Assembly (NCBI GenBank): GCA_022316685.1
Contig: JAKJHU010001656.1
Span: 1 to 64,000, forward strand
DNA: 64,000 bases
Source of the DNA: Progne subis subis
Taxonomy: Eukaryota; Chordata; Aves; Passeriformes; Hirundinidae
Reading direction: 5' to 3'
A program made the translations under genes and the position numbers. Numbering within the stretch: the stretch's first letter is position 1; every line of letters begins with the position of its first letter. Shown here in pieces: positions 31,497-42,399 of the stretch. A model generated the notes under the pieces. It searched no databases and had not been told where the DNA came from. It worked only from the letters and a program-made list of their open reading frames with translations.

Positions 31497-34394
31497 GTAG
31501 GAGAAGAGTTCTAGCCTTGCTTTTCCAAAAGGTCGTGAAAAGCGACTGTTTGAAGTGTTTTCCCACAATGCTCTGTCGTTCTGAGACAGAAATTGTCAAG
31601 CCCAGTAGGAAGGGGCACCTAGAAAGTCAAAAGATTCTCTGCCTGGTTTTCCTGTGTGCTTCCTGTGATCTGTGATCCAAGGCAGCAATAGAGCTCTGCG
31701 TCCCAAAGCCACAGTCTGGAGCCTGACTCCCGTGTTTGGGTTCTTGCAGCCGCACGGGGCCCTTCAGCCCCGCATGCTCCAGCTGGCAGTGCTGGCTGTG
31801 CAGCGTCAACGGCCTCCAGCTCAGCGCAGAATGCACCTGCGCAAGAGGAATCGCCAGCGCTGGATCTTGCCCAGGCAATTGAGAAGATGATCCGGGAGAT
31901 CAGGAACTCCCTGCCTGTAAAGGCTCCCTCTGCTCAGGTAACCCCATTGGATGGGAATGAAAGAGGCTGGGCTGAGAACTTTTGAACGTTGTGACATAGC
32001 TGAGAAGCAAAGGTTTCTGGAATTTCACTATTTTCATTCTTATTTAGTTATCTAATTATTCTTGGTCATGCAAGATTTCCCAAAGAAGAGGGAATGAAAA
32101 AGTCTTCCCCCACAGTGAGGATGAGGGGTGTGAGCCTGTGTTGGCCACATTTGGTTGTTCCTTTTCCTTGGGAAGAATGCCTGGTGCAGGGGCATTTGTG
32201 GTGATGCTTTGTAGGTTCTACCAGGCCTTGTTTGGTGGGAAAGAAGAGCAGAGTGTTTGGAGAATTGCCACTGAAGGCCAAGTGTCCTGTGCTGGGAGCG
32301 GCATGCGAGGGGTGTCTCTGTTGCAGCAGCAGATGTGGGCTCTGCCTCTTTTGGGTTGTTAGGCCAAGGCAGAGCAAGGGCCGGGCTGCAGCTGCAGCTG
32401 CTGCTGCTGTGTGAGCCCTGCCGTGCGTGTGGGCGCTGCCAGAGCCCTGTGTGGGGATGGGCTGGAGCTGCAGCTCCCTTGTCCTTTTGTTGGACAGATT
32501 CGGTCTTTGGATTAGGAATCTGGTTTCTCTTAACTCTTGCCTCTTCCCAGACTTGCCTGGAGAGTGAGTGTTGGCACAGGCCTGTTTGCAGATTATTATC
32601 CGTGTTGGCCAAAGAATGTCTCTCTTTCTCGTGATGTGCAGAGCCATTGCCTACAGTACATTTGCGAATGAGGAAGGGCAGACTCAGGGTGGGGAGTGGG
32701 ATTTGCTGGATACAGCAATATCTTATTCTCAAGTGGAATGTCTTGTGTCTTTTGTCAACTCACACATAACAGTTTTCAAAAACATTTTATTCCATAATAA
32801 AATGGAGCCTTACAGGCAATGAACCATCTTTAGAATCTTTAGGATTCTGATGGAAGGGCTATTGCAGAAGAGATGAATATTCTGCAGCTGGTCATAGTGA
32901 GAAAATCTTTCTGTCCAAAGGTAATTTGCAGGTGCTTAATCTTGGCAATTTACTTCCCCAGTGGAATAGAAACACTACTTGGTTGTCTGACTTTTCGTGT
33001 CTTTCGGGTTGGTTTTCTTTTCTACACTCCAAATTTACCGATTTTTGTCACTGGAAAGTTTGTTCCTGGAAATACCCATGGTCCATAACAGTTTGCCTGG
33101 GTCATACCTTTGGGGCAGCAGCGGAGGGCTCCAAAAAGCAGCACCTTGTGATGGACTGTGTGAGCAGCTGGGTGGGTGGGGGTGGTGAGACTCCCAGCCA
33201 GAAATGTGTGCTCTGCGTGTGGGTTTGCAGCACACGGCCCTGGGCAGGGCCGGGAGCGAGCTCTGCCCTTGCTGACAGCCACGTTGGCAACAAGGAGAGC
33301 GCCTGGCTTTCTGCTGGCTGATTCCTTACAGCTCGTGGGATAAGGCAGGGTCAGAGCGTGAGGCCACGTCCCCTCACTTGGTGTCTTCTGTTTTTCTGCA
33401 TTTATGTTTTGTCTCAAAGGTCATTTTGTGAGAGCTTCAGTTTCACCTTGGCCACCCAAATCCTGAGTTTAAAACACTTGTCATGTGAACCGTGTGGGCA
33501 GTGTTCCTCTTGTGTTATGTGGCCTTTGGGAGTGGAGAAGAACAGTTACTGTATCCCTGATGTGATGCCAAGGAAATCCTGAGTGATCTTTGGGTTCCTG
33601 TCTTTCTGTTTCTCTTTCAAGGGGAATATTAATGTTGCCCCTGAGTCTCCAAGAGAGGACCCCATGAACAGGGCTGCAGCTGAGGAAGCTTCATCTGGCA
33701 CCGAGAGCTGTGGGAACAGTTCCCCAGAGCCCGAGGAGCCTGGTAAGGAGAGAGCCCACGTTGGTTTGGAGAGGTGTGAGACGGCTGCTCTGAGCCTGCC
33801 TGGGGCAGGAAGGGAGATCAGAAGAGCTGAGTTCTTGTCTGCAGGGCTGCTGCTTCCTGGTGCCTTTAGTTCCAATCCTGCAGTGGCACAAGCTCCCCGA
33901 GCCCTGCCCTCCACGCTTCTCCAGAGGCTCTGACACTGAGTCCTCTGCTGTGGCAAGAGAGCCGGGACTAAACCTGACCTTGTGGGAGTTGTGTCACCAA
34001 CCCGTGTGTCCCAGTTTGGTCTGTAACTCAGCTCACAGCACCCTTCAGCTGCAGCCATTTCAGCCAGGACTGAGGGCTCTCTGTCAGCACAGAGAAAGAA
34101 CAAGGCTGGGCTTCTTTGGGGGAGCTGGGATTGTTCTGTGTTTCAAGCTCTCGTGGGTGCCATTTGCACTGTGAGTGCTGAGACTTTATCGAGGTACTTC
34201 AGTGCTTTACACAGTTTTGGAAACTCAGAAGGCTCCCTGTTCTCTAAAGAGCAGGCTTCAAATTCCCAAGGGAGTGTCTGCCTTTCAGGCCATCTGTTAC
34301 AGTCTGTGATGGAAGGTCAATTGCTGCCCAAGGGAAACGTGCACAAGGGCCAATATTGACTCAGGGTTCTCTTTTCTTCCCAGATGCCATGTGA
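30644..34394 (+). CDS. HSF5: HSF5-like heat shock factor, four coding exons, intact
   Basis: Joining 30644-31496, 31750-31937, 33622-33742 and 34384-34394 gives one frame of 390 codons plus stop. All introns are GT-AG (phases 1, 0, 1). Residues about 15-130 are an HSF DNA-binding domain: FPAKLWSLAND, VRWDNEARGLLIDRSLFE, FSSFVRQLYRYGFRKV and WFRRDRPDLLLRIRRRSAAN. These match HSF5 better than HSF1-4, and there is no classical heptad-repeat trimer domain. A tandem repeat of about 42 residues follows (about 145-280), then a Ser/Ala-rich part and LAQAIEKMIREIRNSLPVKAP, resembling a conserved C-terminal HSF5 segment. The start at 30644 has a good Kozak context; an upstream frame opens at 30491. HSF5 acts in spermatogenesis in vertebrates. 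The gene is shorter than mammalian HSF5 (about 600 residues) and may be a lineage-specific paralogue. Confidence 0.85.
31750..31937 (+). CDS. HSF5: HSF5-like exon 2
   Basis: Acceptor TTCTTGCAG, donor CTCAG|GTAACC. The frame stays open over 63 codons, Ala/Ser-rich then helical (EKMIREIRNSLP). Confidence 0.85.
31938..33621 (+). other. HSF5-like intron 2, no other gene seen
   Basis: The longest intron of the gene. Scattered short open frames have no family features. Confidence 0.6.
33622..33742 (+). CDS. HSF5: HSF5-like exon 3
   Basis: Acceptor TCTTTCAAG, donor GCCTG|GTAAGG. It encodes an acidic Ser/Glu-rich stretch (ESPREDP, SSPEPEEP). Confidence 0.8.
34384..34394 (+). CDS. HSF5: HSF5-like terminal exon (coding part)
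   Basis: Acceptor TTCTTCCCAG. The split codon and two more residues (Asp-Ala-Met) are followed by TGA at 34392-34394. Confidence 0.75.
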
Positions 34395-34489
34395 TTGATG
34401 TCTCCTGGAGGGGTGCCGTGTGTGGCAGGAAGAGACAGAGGGAGAGCCTGTGACTGCCAGGCAGGTAGAATCCCTCTGTCTATAGTGAT

Positions 34490-34810
34490 ATGTTTAGAAT
34501 CACATAGTTATATTTATCTATCTATATAATTGATATTTATAAATATACAGTATATTTATAGAGCTATAGTTGTGTTTAAATGTCAATAAAGTTATAGACC
34601 TTTAGAAGTAAAATGATTTATATATTTAGATTTCTATAGTAATAATATCTGCATAGTTATATTTATAGATCTACATAGTTACACATTTTAATGGAGATTG
34701 TTATATTTTTATATATATATATAGTTATTTCTGTGAATATGCATAGTTATATACTTATAGCTATATGGGTGTTTAGCTCCATAGATTAGTATCTGCATAG
34801 GTAGAGACTA
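34490..34810. repeat. AT-rich TATA/ATAGTTATAT degenerate repeat
   Basis: Multiple degenerate copies of ATAGTTATATTTATAGAT downstream of the HSF5-like stop. A similar AT-rich tract follows the duplicated 3' end at 35540-35990. Confidence 0.75.
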
Positions 34811-34819
34811 GTTTTTAAC

Positions 34820-35490
34820 CCCTTTCCCTGTCTCCTTTGTGCTTTTCCCCCTGTGCCCTCGCTGTCCCCTGTCCCTGTGCTGGCTCTGAGCTGGCGGCCG
34901 GGCCGGGCGGAGCAGCAGCTGCAGCCCCGGGTGTCCCTGGAGCGCTGGGAGCTGCCGCTGGCCCCAGGCGCTGTCCCCTGAGGAGCTGCTGAAGGACGGT
35001 GAGACTGAGGGGGCTGAGGGGGCTGAGGGGATGGAGGGGGCCAGCAGGGAGCACAGAGGGCTCTGGGACTGCAGCTCTGCCAGGCCTTGGAGCCAATTCC
35101 AGAGCCTCCACCTTTGCCACAGCTGCCCTGAGGACCCTGAGGACAGGTGGAGACCGACAGGAGCCAGCAGGGAGAAGCTGAAGGCCGCCAGCTCCAGCAG
35201 TGAACAGGGAGCTGCTGCTGCCAGCCCAGAGCCTGGGTGAGGCCACAGGGCCGGAGAGGCAGGGTGGGGGGGAGGATGGTGTGGGCTTTGGCCCTGGGCT
35301 TTGGCCAAACATTTTCTTTCTAAGCCTCCTGGGGAAGCACTGAGATTTTCCCTGACTGAAGGGCAGGTGCTGCCAAAGGAAACATCCCGATCCTGACTCA
35401 GTGTTCCCTTTGCTTCCCAGATGTCCCATCTGCTGTCCCTGTCCAGGAGAGCTGCTCTGCACAGGACAAAGCAAGCATGGAATGAAAAGC
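34820..35490 (+). pseudogene. Duplicated 3' end of the HSF5-like gene
   Basis: About 1 kb past the gene end, the block reading GACTCAGTGTTCCCTTTGCTTCCCAG|ATG (35397-35423) copies the last intron-exon border at 34359-34386. A Ser/Glu-rich exon-like stretch ending in SPEPG and a GTGAGG donor (about 35130-35239) resembles exon 3. Spliced in the same phase as the real last exon, the copy would add Asp-Val-Pro and about 17 more residues before TGA at 35483-35485. Upstream, 34890-34999 is GC-rich and exon-like (RVSLERWELPLAPG) with a GTGAGA donor, but one frame change is needed. It may be an alternative 3' end or a decaying tandem copy. Confidence 0.45.
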
Positions 35491-35539
35491 TTCGAAGATT
35501 GGGCGGCTGGAATCCCTCTTCTTAGAGTTCTGTTTCAAG

Positions 35540-37300
35540 ATATAGGGACTTAAGAGATTTATTGCTGTATATTTGTATGGATGCAGTTACCTAGTCACAG
35601 ATAGTTTGTTTTATGTATCTATTTATATATATATATTGTATGTAATACATAATATTTATTCTCTATTTACTTCTGTATATGGAGGTGGTTATATATGTAT
35701 ATCTTTCTGTTTCAACATATATGGAGATGTACAGTTGTATAATTGTATAGATTGAGTTCTTGGTAGAGGGCTATTTAGATAGAGATAATGATATTTTTGT
35801 ATTCCTCGATGGGTTTTAAGTTTATAGTAATATGTAATAAATTAAGTTGTTAAACACCTTACTGATCTTTGTGTATAGTGAGTTGTTGTAGAGGTTAGCA
35901 ATAAATTAAATTTTTGTTAACTGAAGTTGATATTTGTATATTTTTCCATATCAGTGTTATAAAAATCTAATAAATTTCTTTTTTTAACTTAAATTGAGAT
36001 TGGCATAGTTCTATATTGTCAGCATGGATGTCGCAATTTGTAAGAAATGACATTTTAAATGTGAAATCAATTCTTGTGTATTTGTTGATCAGCAGTGCAG
36101 CTGTAGCAATCTGCAAGAAATTACAATTGTCAACTGCGACGGGTGTTTTGTGATCTGTGCTATCCAGAGCAATGAGCAGATGTAAATGCTGGAGGATTTT
36201 GGCCATGGAATTCTCCAGCCATGCCCAGCACATGCCCCACCTGCACTCAGGCTGGGCAAGGCAAGCGCAGATTTGGGATGGCAGCAGAGCCACACCTTGG
36301 CCAAGAACTCCCTGCAAAGGCCTGCTGAGAAAACTCTGGGACTCCATGGAGCTTAGAACTGCAACCAGAGCCACCCAGGGAGGACAAATCCAGCCCCCAT
36401 GCCACAGGCAGCTCTTTGGGAAGCACTCCAAGGGTCCCTCTGAAGGTCATCCTGGAGCCCAGAAGCCAACAGGGATCCTGAGCCAGCTCCGCTGCCTTTG
36501 GCAGCACTTTGGCAAAGGAGCTGCAGCAAGGGGGAGGCAGCAGTGACTGTGACTGCTGCAGCAAGGGCATGAAGGAAGGGCCAGGGACACTTGTGCTGAG
36601 ATGCTCCCGAATCCAGAGGGATGGGGGAGAACTGGGAAGCAGCAAGTTCTCAGAGCCACTGCAATGCTGGAAGCCCTTGGTGTGCAGTTCCCTGCAGGAA
36701 CTGGCAGGGAAGTTGCTGCCAGGATCAGCAGGAGCAGGAGGCAGCAGGATCTGCTCCTTTTCCTGCCTCTGTGTCCAGCTCAGGCTGGGATGGCCCCTGC
36801 TCCCACAGAGCCCCTGCCCATGGAGGCTGCAGGGTGAAAGCAATCCCACTGCAGAGAGAGGCTTTGCAGTTGGAGCCCACTGCCCTTGTGTTTGGGGCTG
36901 GAATGGCTCTCATGGCAAAGCACAGCAGGGAACCAGGGCTTTGGGAGGCAGAGCCTTCAGAGGGAAAGAGAGATCAGGCACTCACATGCCTGAAACTCCT
37001 GCAGCTATCTGCTTTTGTAGAATGAGCAAGAAGCAAGCTGGGGAGAGGCACAAGCAGTCCTTCGAAAAACCATGGTGCCTAACAAGTGCTGTGGGAGAAG
37101 AAAAACAGGGAGCAACCTTGCCTTGTTTTCATAGCCTGCATCTTTTGCAGAGGAGACAATGGGATGTACAGGAGGGGAGGGGAGGAATAACTGTGATAAC
37201 CCAGTCTGCCTTGCTGTGTACTGATAGACTTTGCAGCAGTGAACATTACAGGTAATGCCAGATTCTTATTTAGCACCGTGACACACTGCTGCTTCACTGC
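35540..37300. other. AT-rich then GC-moderate sequence, no gene recognised
   Basis: 35540-35990 is an AT-rich degenerate repeat. 36150-37250 has many short open frames on both strands, none with domain features or a consistent exon structure. It could be a non-coding transcript or an old repeat. Confidence 0.45.
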
Positions 37301-37689
37301 AAAACTGCCTCAGTGGGGAGAAAATCAGCTTAATTTATTGTCAGTTTAATAGATGTGGTGAGAAACATGGACATTGATTAAAAGAGGTTTTCTAACCATC
37401 TGACACAGAGACAATAAAGCAAGGGTGCCTGGCATTGGGCCAAGAGCACACTATATTAACAGAGAACTGTTCCTTAAAAACACCAATCTGTTACATATTA
37501 GTTTCAATTCCCGCAGCAGATCAATCTTCTCTCTCTGGCCCCAGTGGGTCTTCTAAATTCCGCCTTTAGGGCTCTGGTCTCTGTTATGCTCACCTGGTAC
37601 TGATTATCTACTTGTTCTTTGGGCCCCAAAACTGGCAAACAGAAGCTTGGAAGATGGCCAAAAAACCAAAAGAGCATGAGCAAGGAGAC

Positions 37690-38025
37690 GAGGTGAAAAG
37701 TTCAACTCAGAGGATGACCATGTGCTTCATCCCCAAAGACCCCGACGACCACCAGAGTGATCAATAAGGAGCAGTGCGCAGCCGCAGATAGGCGTGGAAC
37801 TAATTTTAATACGAAGCGGGGACAGGCAGGGTTAGAAAATGAATATGCATTAGGCGTATCGTATAACCCGAGTTTGTAGAGATAAAAAGGGAGAAAGAAA
37901 GCTCCCAGGGGTGCAAGTCTTTGAGGAGTTGTCCCCATGCACCTCAGCGCTGAATAAATTCATACCTACTCTCATAAGCACTCTGTGAGTTCTAGAGTCT
38001 TCTCTCCGCACATCAGGGCAGGAGC
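37690..38025 (+). mobile_element. LTR-like sequence, class I type (right part)
   Basis: A TATA-like GATAAAAAGGG near 37880 and GAATAAATTCA near 37952 are spaced as U3-R-U5. The TTTTAATACGAAGCGGGGA segment resembles TTTTAATACAGAGCGGGGA at 30281 in the ERV 3' LTR. The left edge is not resolved. Confidence 0.5.
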
Positions 38026-38489
38026 CTGGGAGTCAAACACTTGGAAAAAGAGAGCTGGCAAAGCCAGCCCAAGGTGCAGGAGGCATTTGGCTGGAGGCAA
38101 GAGGGAGCTGGTACTGCCAGCACGGGAAGGGGCTCCAGGCACAGGAGCTGGCCGGCGGCAGGAGCAGCTCCTGCTGGCACTGCCAGGGAAGGACTGGCAG
38201 CACGCAGGAGCAGCGGGCACATCGCTGATGGACAGCTGACAAGTTTGAGCAGGCCAACCGAGGGACAAGAGAGGCTGCTGCTTGTTGGAAAAGTACTTGA
38301 TGGCATGGCCAGATCAGGCTCAGAAAGGTCAGAGTGTTCCAGTCCGTGCCATTATGCAAAATGCCTTCCTGCACAGGGTCCCCATGTCCCAACAGAAGCA
38401 GCAGCAGCACTCCCTGACACAATGCATTTTATTCATTGTGAAAAGTGCATATTATGTGGCTCTGCGCAAGATATTTACTATATGGATTA

Positions 38490-38990
38490 TGTTGTATTGG
38501 TTGTTAATGTTGTATTAATATTTTGATAGTATGGTAAATGTTGTTTTGTAGTTAAAATGTAGTTTTTATGTACCAACCACAGGAAAACGTAAATCTTTCA
38601 GAGAAAAAAGAATTTACTACTTCCTTATTAGAAGAGACCAACTCCTCCTGCCTCGCTCAGCCCTGTGGACGCCATAGAGATTAAAGGAAAAAAGTGATAC
38701 TGACCAGAGACAATTCTTTGTTTGAATGGAATCTAAGCATCATGTATGAAATGTATGAATATTCAACAGGCTATTTATTGCTTTTAAGAGATAATCCTTT
38801 GTTAACAGGGTCCTTCTCCAGAGCTTTTTTGCTCAGGGAGGCACCCAGATGTCTTTAACTTTGTTTTTATTGTCTCCTATTGTCCTAACTCTAATTGTTC
38901 CACTTTTTTACTCTAATTCTATTTTTATAACCATCTTATTTACTATTAAACTTTCAAAATTTTAAAAACAAGTGATTGGCGTTTTTCACA
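38490..38990 (+). mobile_element. LTR-like sequence ending exactly at the duplicated block
   Basis: An AT-rich stretch ending GTGATTGGCGTTTTTCACA, a TG...CA-type end like that of avian retroviral LTRs, with AATAAA-like signals upstream. The right copy of the 0.5-kb duplicated sequence begins at the next base. The left edge is approximate. Confidence 0.4.
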
Positions 38991-39467
38991 CAGAGGGAGG
39001 AAATTCCCAGAATTCCCGCTGGGATTTGGTGGGGTTTTTTTTGTACCTTCCAAGGGGGAAATTGAGGCACAGAGTGGTTTTTATTAAAGAATTCCCCAAA
39101 ATTCCTGGAATTCTGAGGGAGTGAGGGGTCTCTACTTCAATTTAGGAGGGAAACTGAGGCACGGGGGGGATTTCCTGGTGAGAAAATTCCCCAAATTCCT
39201 GGGATTTCTGAGGGAGCCACCCCGATTCCTGGGAAGGAAACTGAAGCACAGAGAGGATGGCCTCAGACCAAAAATTTCCCCCCAAAATCCCTGAAATATC
39301 CCAACAATTCCGAAAAAATCACTGAAAAATCCCCCAAAAAACCACCAAAAATTGCCCCCCAAAACCCCACAAAAATATCATTAAAAAACCCACAAAAAAT
39401 TCCCCCCAAAACTCCCAGAAAAATCCTCAAAAATTGCAAAAAAAACCCCTCCAAAAACTGCTAAAAA
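38991..39467. repeat. Right copy of the ~0.5 kb duplicated sequence
   Basis: Homologous to 25353-25919 over its whole length, shorter by one internal unit of about 90 bases. Past 39467 the two sides diverge: ERV sequence on the left, TCCAAAAATAAATCCC repeats on the right. Confidence 0.85.
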
Positions 39468-39800
39468 TTTCCAAAAATAAATCCCAAAAAATCTCCACAA
39501 AAAATCCCCCAAAACCACTAAAATTTGCCAAGAATTTCCCAGAAAAGTCCCCCAAAGATCCAAAAAAAAAAAAAAAATCCCCAAAAAATCACCTAAAAAA
39601 CCTCCAAAAAAATCCCCAAAACCTCTCCAAATCTCCCCAGAATTCCCCATGGACTTTCCCCACATCCCCCTATGGAATTCCATGCAGATTTTCCCCACTG
39701 CCCCCCAGAATTCCCCATGGATTTTCCCCCACATTCCCCCAGAATTCCCTGTGGATTTTCCTGCTCCCCGCGCCCTCACCGCAGCGTCCAGTTCCCGTTC
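39468..39800. repeat. CCCCAAAAATC-type degenerate repeat
   Basis: C/A-rich low-complexity sequence. No gene is seen apart from the end of the GAL3ST4-like exon. Confidence 0.7.
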
Positions 39801-39809
39801 CCATCCCCA

Positions 39810-40613
39810 TTATCCCCATTCTCCCCACTCTCCCCATTCTCCCCCATCCCCATCCCCACCCTGCAGGTGCCGCAGCCTGTCGGTGCAGCGCAGCTGCGGC
39901 AGCGCCATCCTCTCGCCCATCTCCCTCTCCCGCCCCTCCAACCCCTCCCGCAGGGCGAATCCCGGCATTCCCGCTCCTCCCGGCGCCTGGAGCGGCCGCG
40001 GCCCCGGCTCCGGGCTCATCTCGGCCGGCCCCGGGCCCCTCGCTCCCACCAGCGCCGCGCCGAGCGCTGCCGGCGCCGCCGGATCTCGGCCGCCTCCCGG
40101 CGCGGCCGCTCCTCTCCCTCCTGGCGCGCCCGGCGCCGGCAGCTGCGGCTGAAATGGGAGCAGGAGCTCCCGATGCAAGGAATTCCCAGCGCCGGCCGCC
40201 GCTCCCGCTCCGGCTCCGGAGGAGGAGGAACCCGGCAGCGGGCGTCGTGCGGGAAGACGCCGAGGGCGCGGCGCGGCCGGCACGGGCGGCACCGCGGCGG
40301 CGCCGGGACGCGTGGAAGCCGTCGGCAGCGGCACCGGCGGGAGACGCGCTCCGGGCGCCGCGGGATTCCCGGGATTTCCCGCGGAGCCGCCGGCCGCGGC
40401 GGGCCCAAGGGGAAGCGCCGGGGGTCGCGGGCGCAGCGGTTCCCGCGGAGGCCGCGGCGGAAGAAGCGCCGGGGGACGCCAGGAAGGCGCCGAGGGCCGG
40501 GCGCGGCGGAAGGCCGGAGCCGCGGCGCGGAGCGGGAGAAGGAGGAAGGGCCCGAGGCGCCGGGGGCGCGCCAGGGAGAAGGAGAAGGAGTCGTTGGGCA
40601 GCGCGCGCTGCAC
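39810..40613 (-). pseudogene. GAL3ST4: GAL3ST4-like last exon, broken frame
   Basis: Acceptor CGTCTCCTCCAG|GTGCAG. The first 14 codons match the family (NDSFSFSL, where the 3'-phosphosulfate contact S-x-F-F-F-S is usual). The conserved RDPAA part that should follow is shifted out of frame. The whole exon is extremely GC-rich. Confidence 0.65.
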
Positions 40614-40639
40614 CTGGAGGAGACGGGGAAAAACGGGGT

Positions 40640-41115
40640 TTGGGGATTTTGGGGGGTGTGGTTTTGGGATTTTTGGGGGGTTTTTTTCAGATTTTTTTCT
40701 GAATTTTTTGGTATTCATTCAGAATTTTTTCAGATTTTTCCTGGGTTTTTTTGGAATTTTTTTGGATTTTTTTTGAGTTTTTTTCAGAATTTTTTAAATT
40801 TTTTTTTTAAGATTTTTTTTTGACATTTTGGGGATTTTTTTATTTTATTTTGTTTGTTTGTTTGTTTGATTGATTGATTGATTTTTTCAGTTTCTTTTCG
40901 GATTTTTTGGGGTTTTTTCAGATTTTTTTTTTATTATTTTTTTCAGGTTGTTTTCTGATTTTTTTTTTCCCCAGAATTCACAGGTTTTTTTCCCAAAATT
41001 CCTGGGTTTTTTTCCCCCAGAATTCTTGGGTTTTTTTCCCAAAATTCCCATTTTTCCACCCAAAACTCATTTTTTTCCCAGAACTCACTTTTTTTTTTCC
41101 CAATTATCCCATTTT
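40640..41115. repeat. T-rich intron, GATTTTTT / TTTTTCCC units
   Basis: Low-complexity intron between two GAL3ST4-like exons, with a TTTG/TTGA microsatellite near 40845-40885. Confidence 0.7.
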
Positions 41116-41122
41116 TCCTCAC

Positions 41123-41167
41123 CTCAGCCAGCTGGAAGTGCATGTGGTGGCAGATCAGATCCAATGA
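41123..41167 (-). CDS. GAL3ST4: GAL3ST4-like middle exon (45 bp seen)
   Basis: SLDLICHHMHFQLAE ends at a donor GAG|GTGAGG. The C-H-H-M-x-F motif is diagnostic of the Gal-3-O-sulfotransferase family. The exon joins in phase 0 to the large last exon. Confidence 0.75.
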
Positions 41168-42289
41168 CTCCAAACCCCCAAAGCTCCCATTTTTTCCCCC
41201 TGAATTCCTGTTTTTTTCCCCCAGAATTCCCATTTTTCCCCCAGAATTCCCTTTTTTTCCCCTGAAACTCCCGTTTTTTTCCCCAGAATTTTCATTTTTT
41301 CCCAGAATTCCCATTTTTTCCCCAGAATTCCCGTTTTTCCAAACCCCATAGGAATCGTGCCAGTTGTACCCAAAATCCTGGGATTTGTCCCCAAAATCCA
41401 GAGATTTGGACCCGAAATTTTGGGATTTGTATCCAAAATCCCTGGATTTGTACTCAAAATCCTGTTATTTCCCGTCCTGATCTCGATATCTTACATTTAT
41501 ATCGCAATACTGGCTCCCAAACCCCATTGGAATCATGACAGTTGTACCCAAAATCCAGAGATTTGTCCCCAAAATCCCGAGATTTGTCTCCAAATGACAA
41601 AATTTTCCATGGAGTTTTGGGAATTTTCCCTGGAATTTTGAGATTTTCCCTGAAATTCTGAGATTTTCCCTGGATTTTCAGATTTTTTTCCCAAAAATTT
41701 GAGATTTTCCCTGAAGTTTTGGGAATTTTCCCTGGAATTCTGGGATTTTCCCTGAATTTTCAGGGTTTTTTCCCAAAATTTTGATATTTTCCTGGAATTT
41801 TGGGGATTTTCCCAGGAATGTGGGGAGTTTTCCCTGGAATTGCAGAACCCCTCCATCTGGAATTTGGGGATTTTTACCTGGAATTTTTGGAGCTTTCCTT
41901 GGAGTTTTGGGATTTTCCCTGAACCTGTGGAACCTCTCCCTCTGGAATTCCGAGATTTTCCCTGAAGTTTGAAGATTTTCCCCGGAATTTTTCAGGGTTT
42001 TCCCCCTGGAATTTTTTGAATTTTCCCAGGAATTTGGGGATTTTCCCAGGAATTTTGCCAGGAATTTTTTTGATTTTCCCATCGTTTTCCTGGGAATTTG
42101 GGGATTTTCCCAGGAATTCTCGGGGTTTTCCCAGGAATTCCGGTGTTTTCCAGTGTTTCCCCAGTGCTCTCCCAGCATTCTCCCGGTGTTTTCCCAGTGT
42201 TTTCCTGGTGTTTTCCCAGTCTATCCCGGTGTTTTCCCTGTGCTCTCCCGGTGTTTCCCAGGTGTTTTCCCGTTGTTTTCCCGGGAATT

Positions 42290-42395
42290 CTCTCTCCCCT
42301 GCGGCGGAAGGGCGCCCCCAGCAGCCCCAGGGCGAGGCCCAGGGCGATTCCGAGCGCCAGCGCCGCTCCCAGCGGGGACGGACGGAGACAGCGCG
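42290..42395 (-). CDS. GAL3ST4: GAL3ST4-like signal-anchor exon
   Basis: The minus frame reads [20 protein letters not shown] and then GAPFRRRGE, which parallels the family's short cytoplasmic tail, membrane segment and L-L-G-G-P-F-Q-R-R border. Exon edges are not clear: no GT donor follows and no start codon is seen upstream in frame. Confidence 0.55.
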
Positions 42396-42399
42396 GGAA

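Larger units (their letters stand above)
39810..42395 (-). pseudogene. GAL3ST4: GAL3ST4-like sulfotransferase gene, frameshifted and missing an exon
   Basis: Three minus-strand pieces match galactose-3-O-sulfotransferase 4 in order: a type II signal anchor (42395-42290), ICHHMHFQLAE (41167-41123), and a large last exon (40613 to about 39810) beginning VQRALPNDSFSFSL. In the last exon, further matches appear only when the frame is changed: APALGAFLASPGAFFRRGLRG-type sequence, then ARDPRRFPLGPP, and at the end ALPQLRCTDRL. GAL3ST4 is a Golgi enzyme that moves sulfate from PAPS to galactose on O-glycans. The exon with the PAPS-binding loop (usually L-K-T-H-K-S-G-S-S) was not found between 42290 and 41167, so the copy cannot encode an active enzyme as it stands. 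The neighbour STAG3 is also its neighbour in mammals. Confidence 0.7.
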
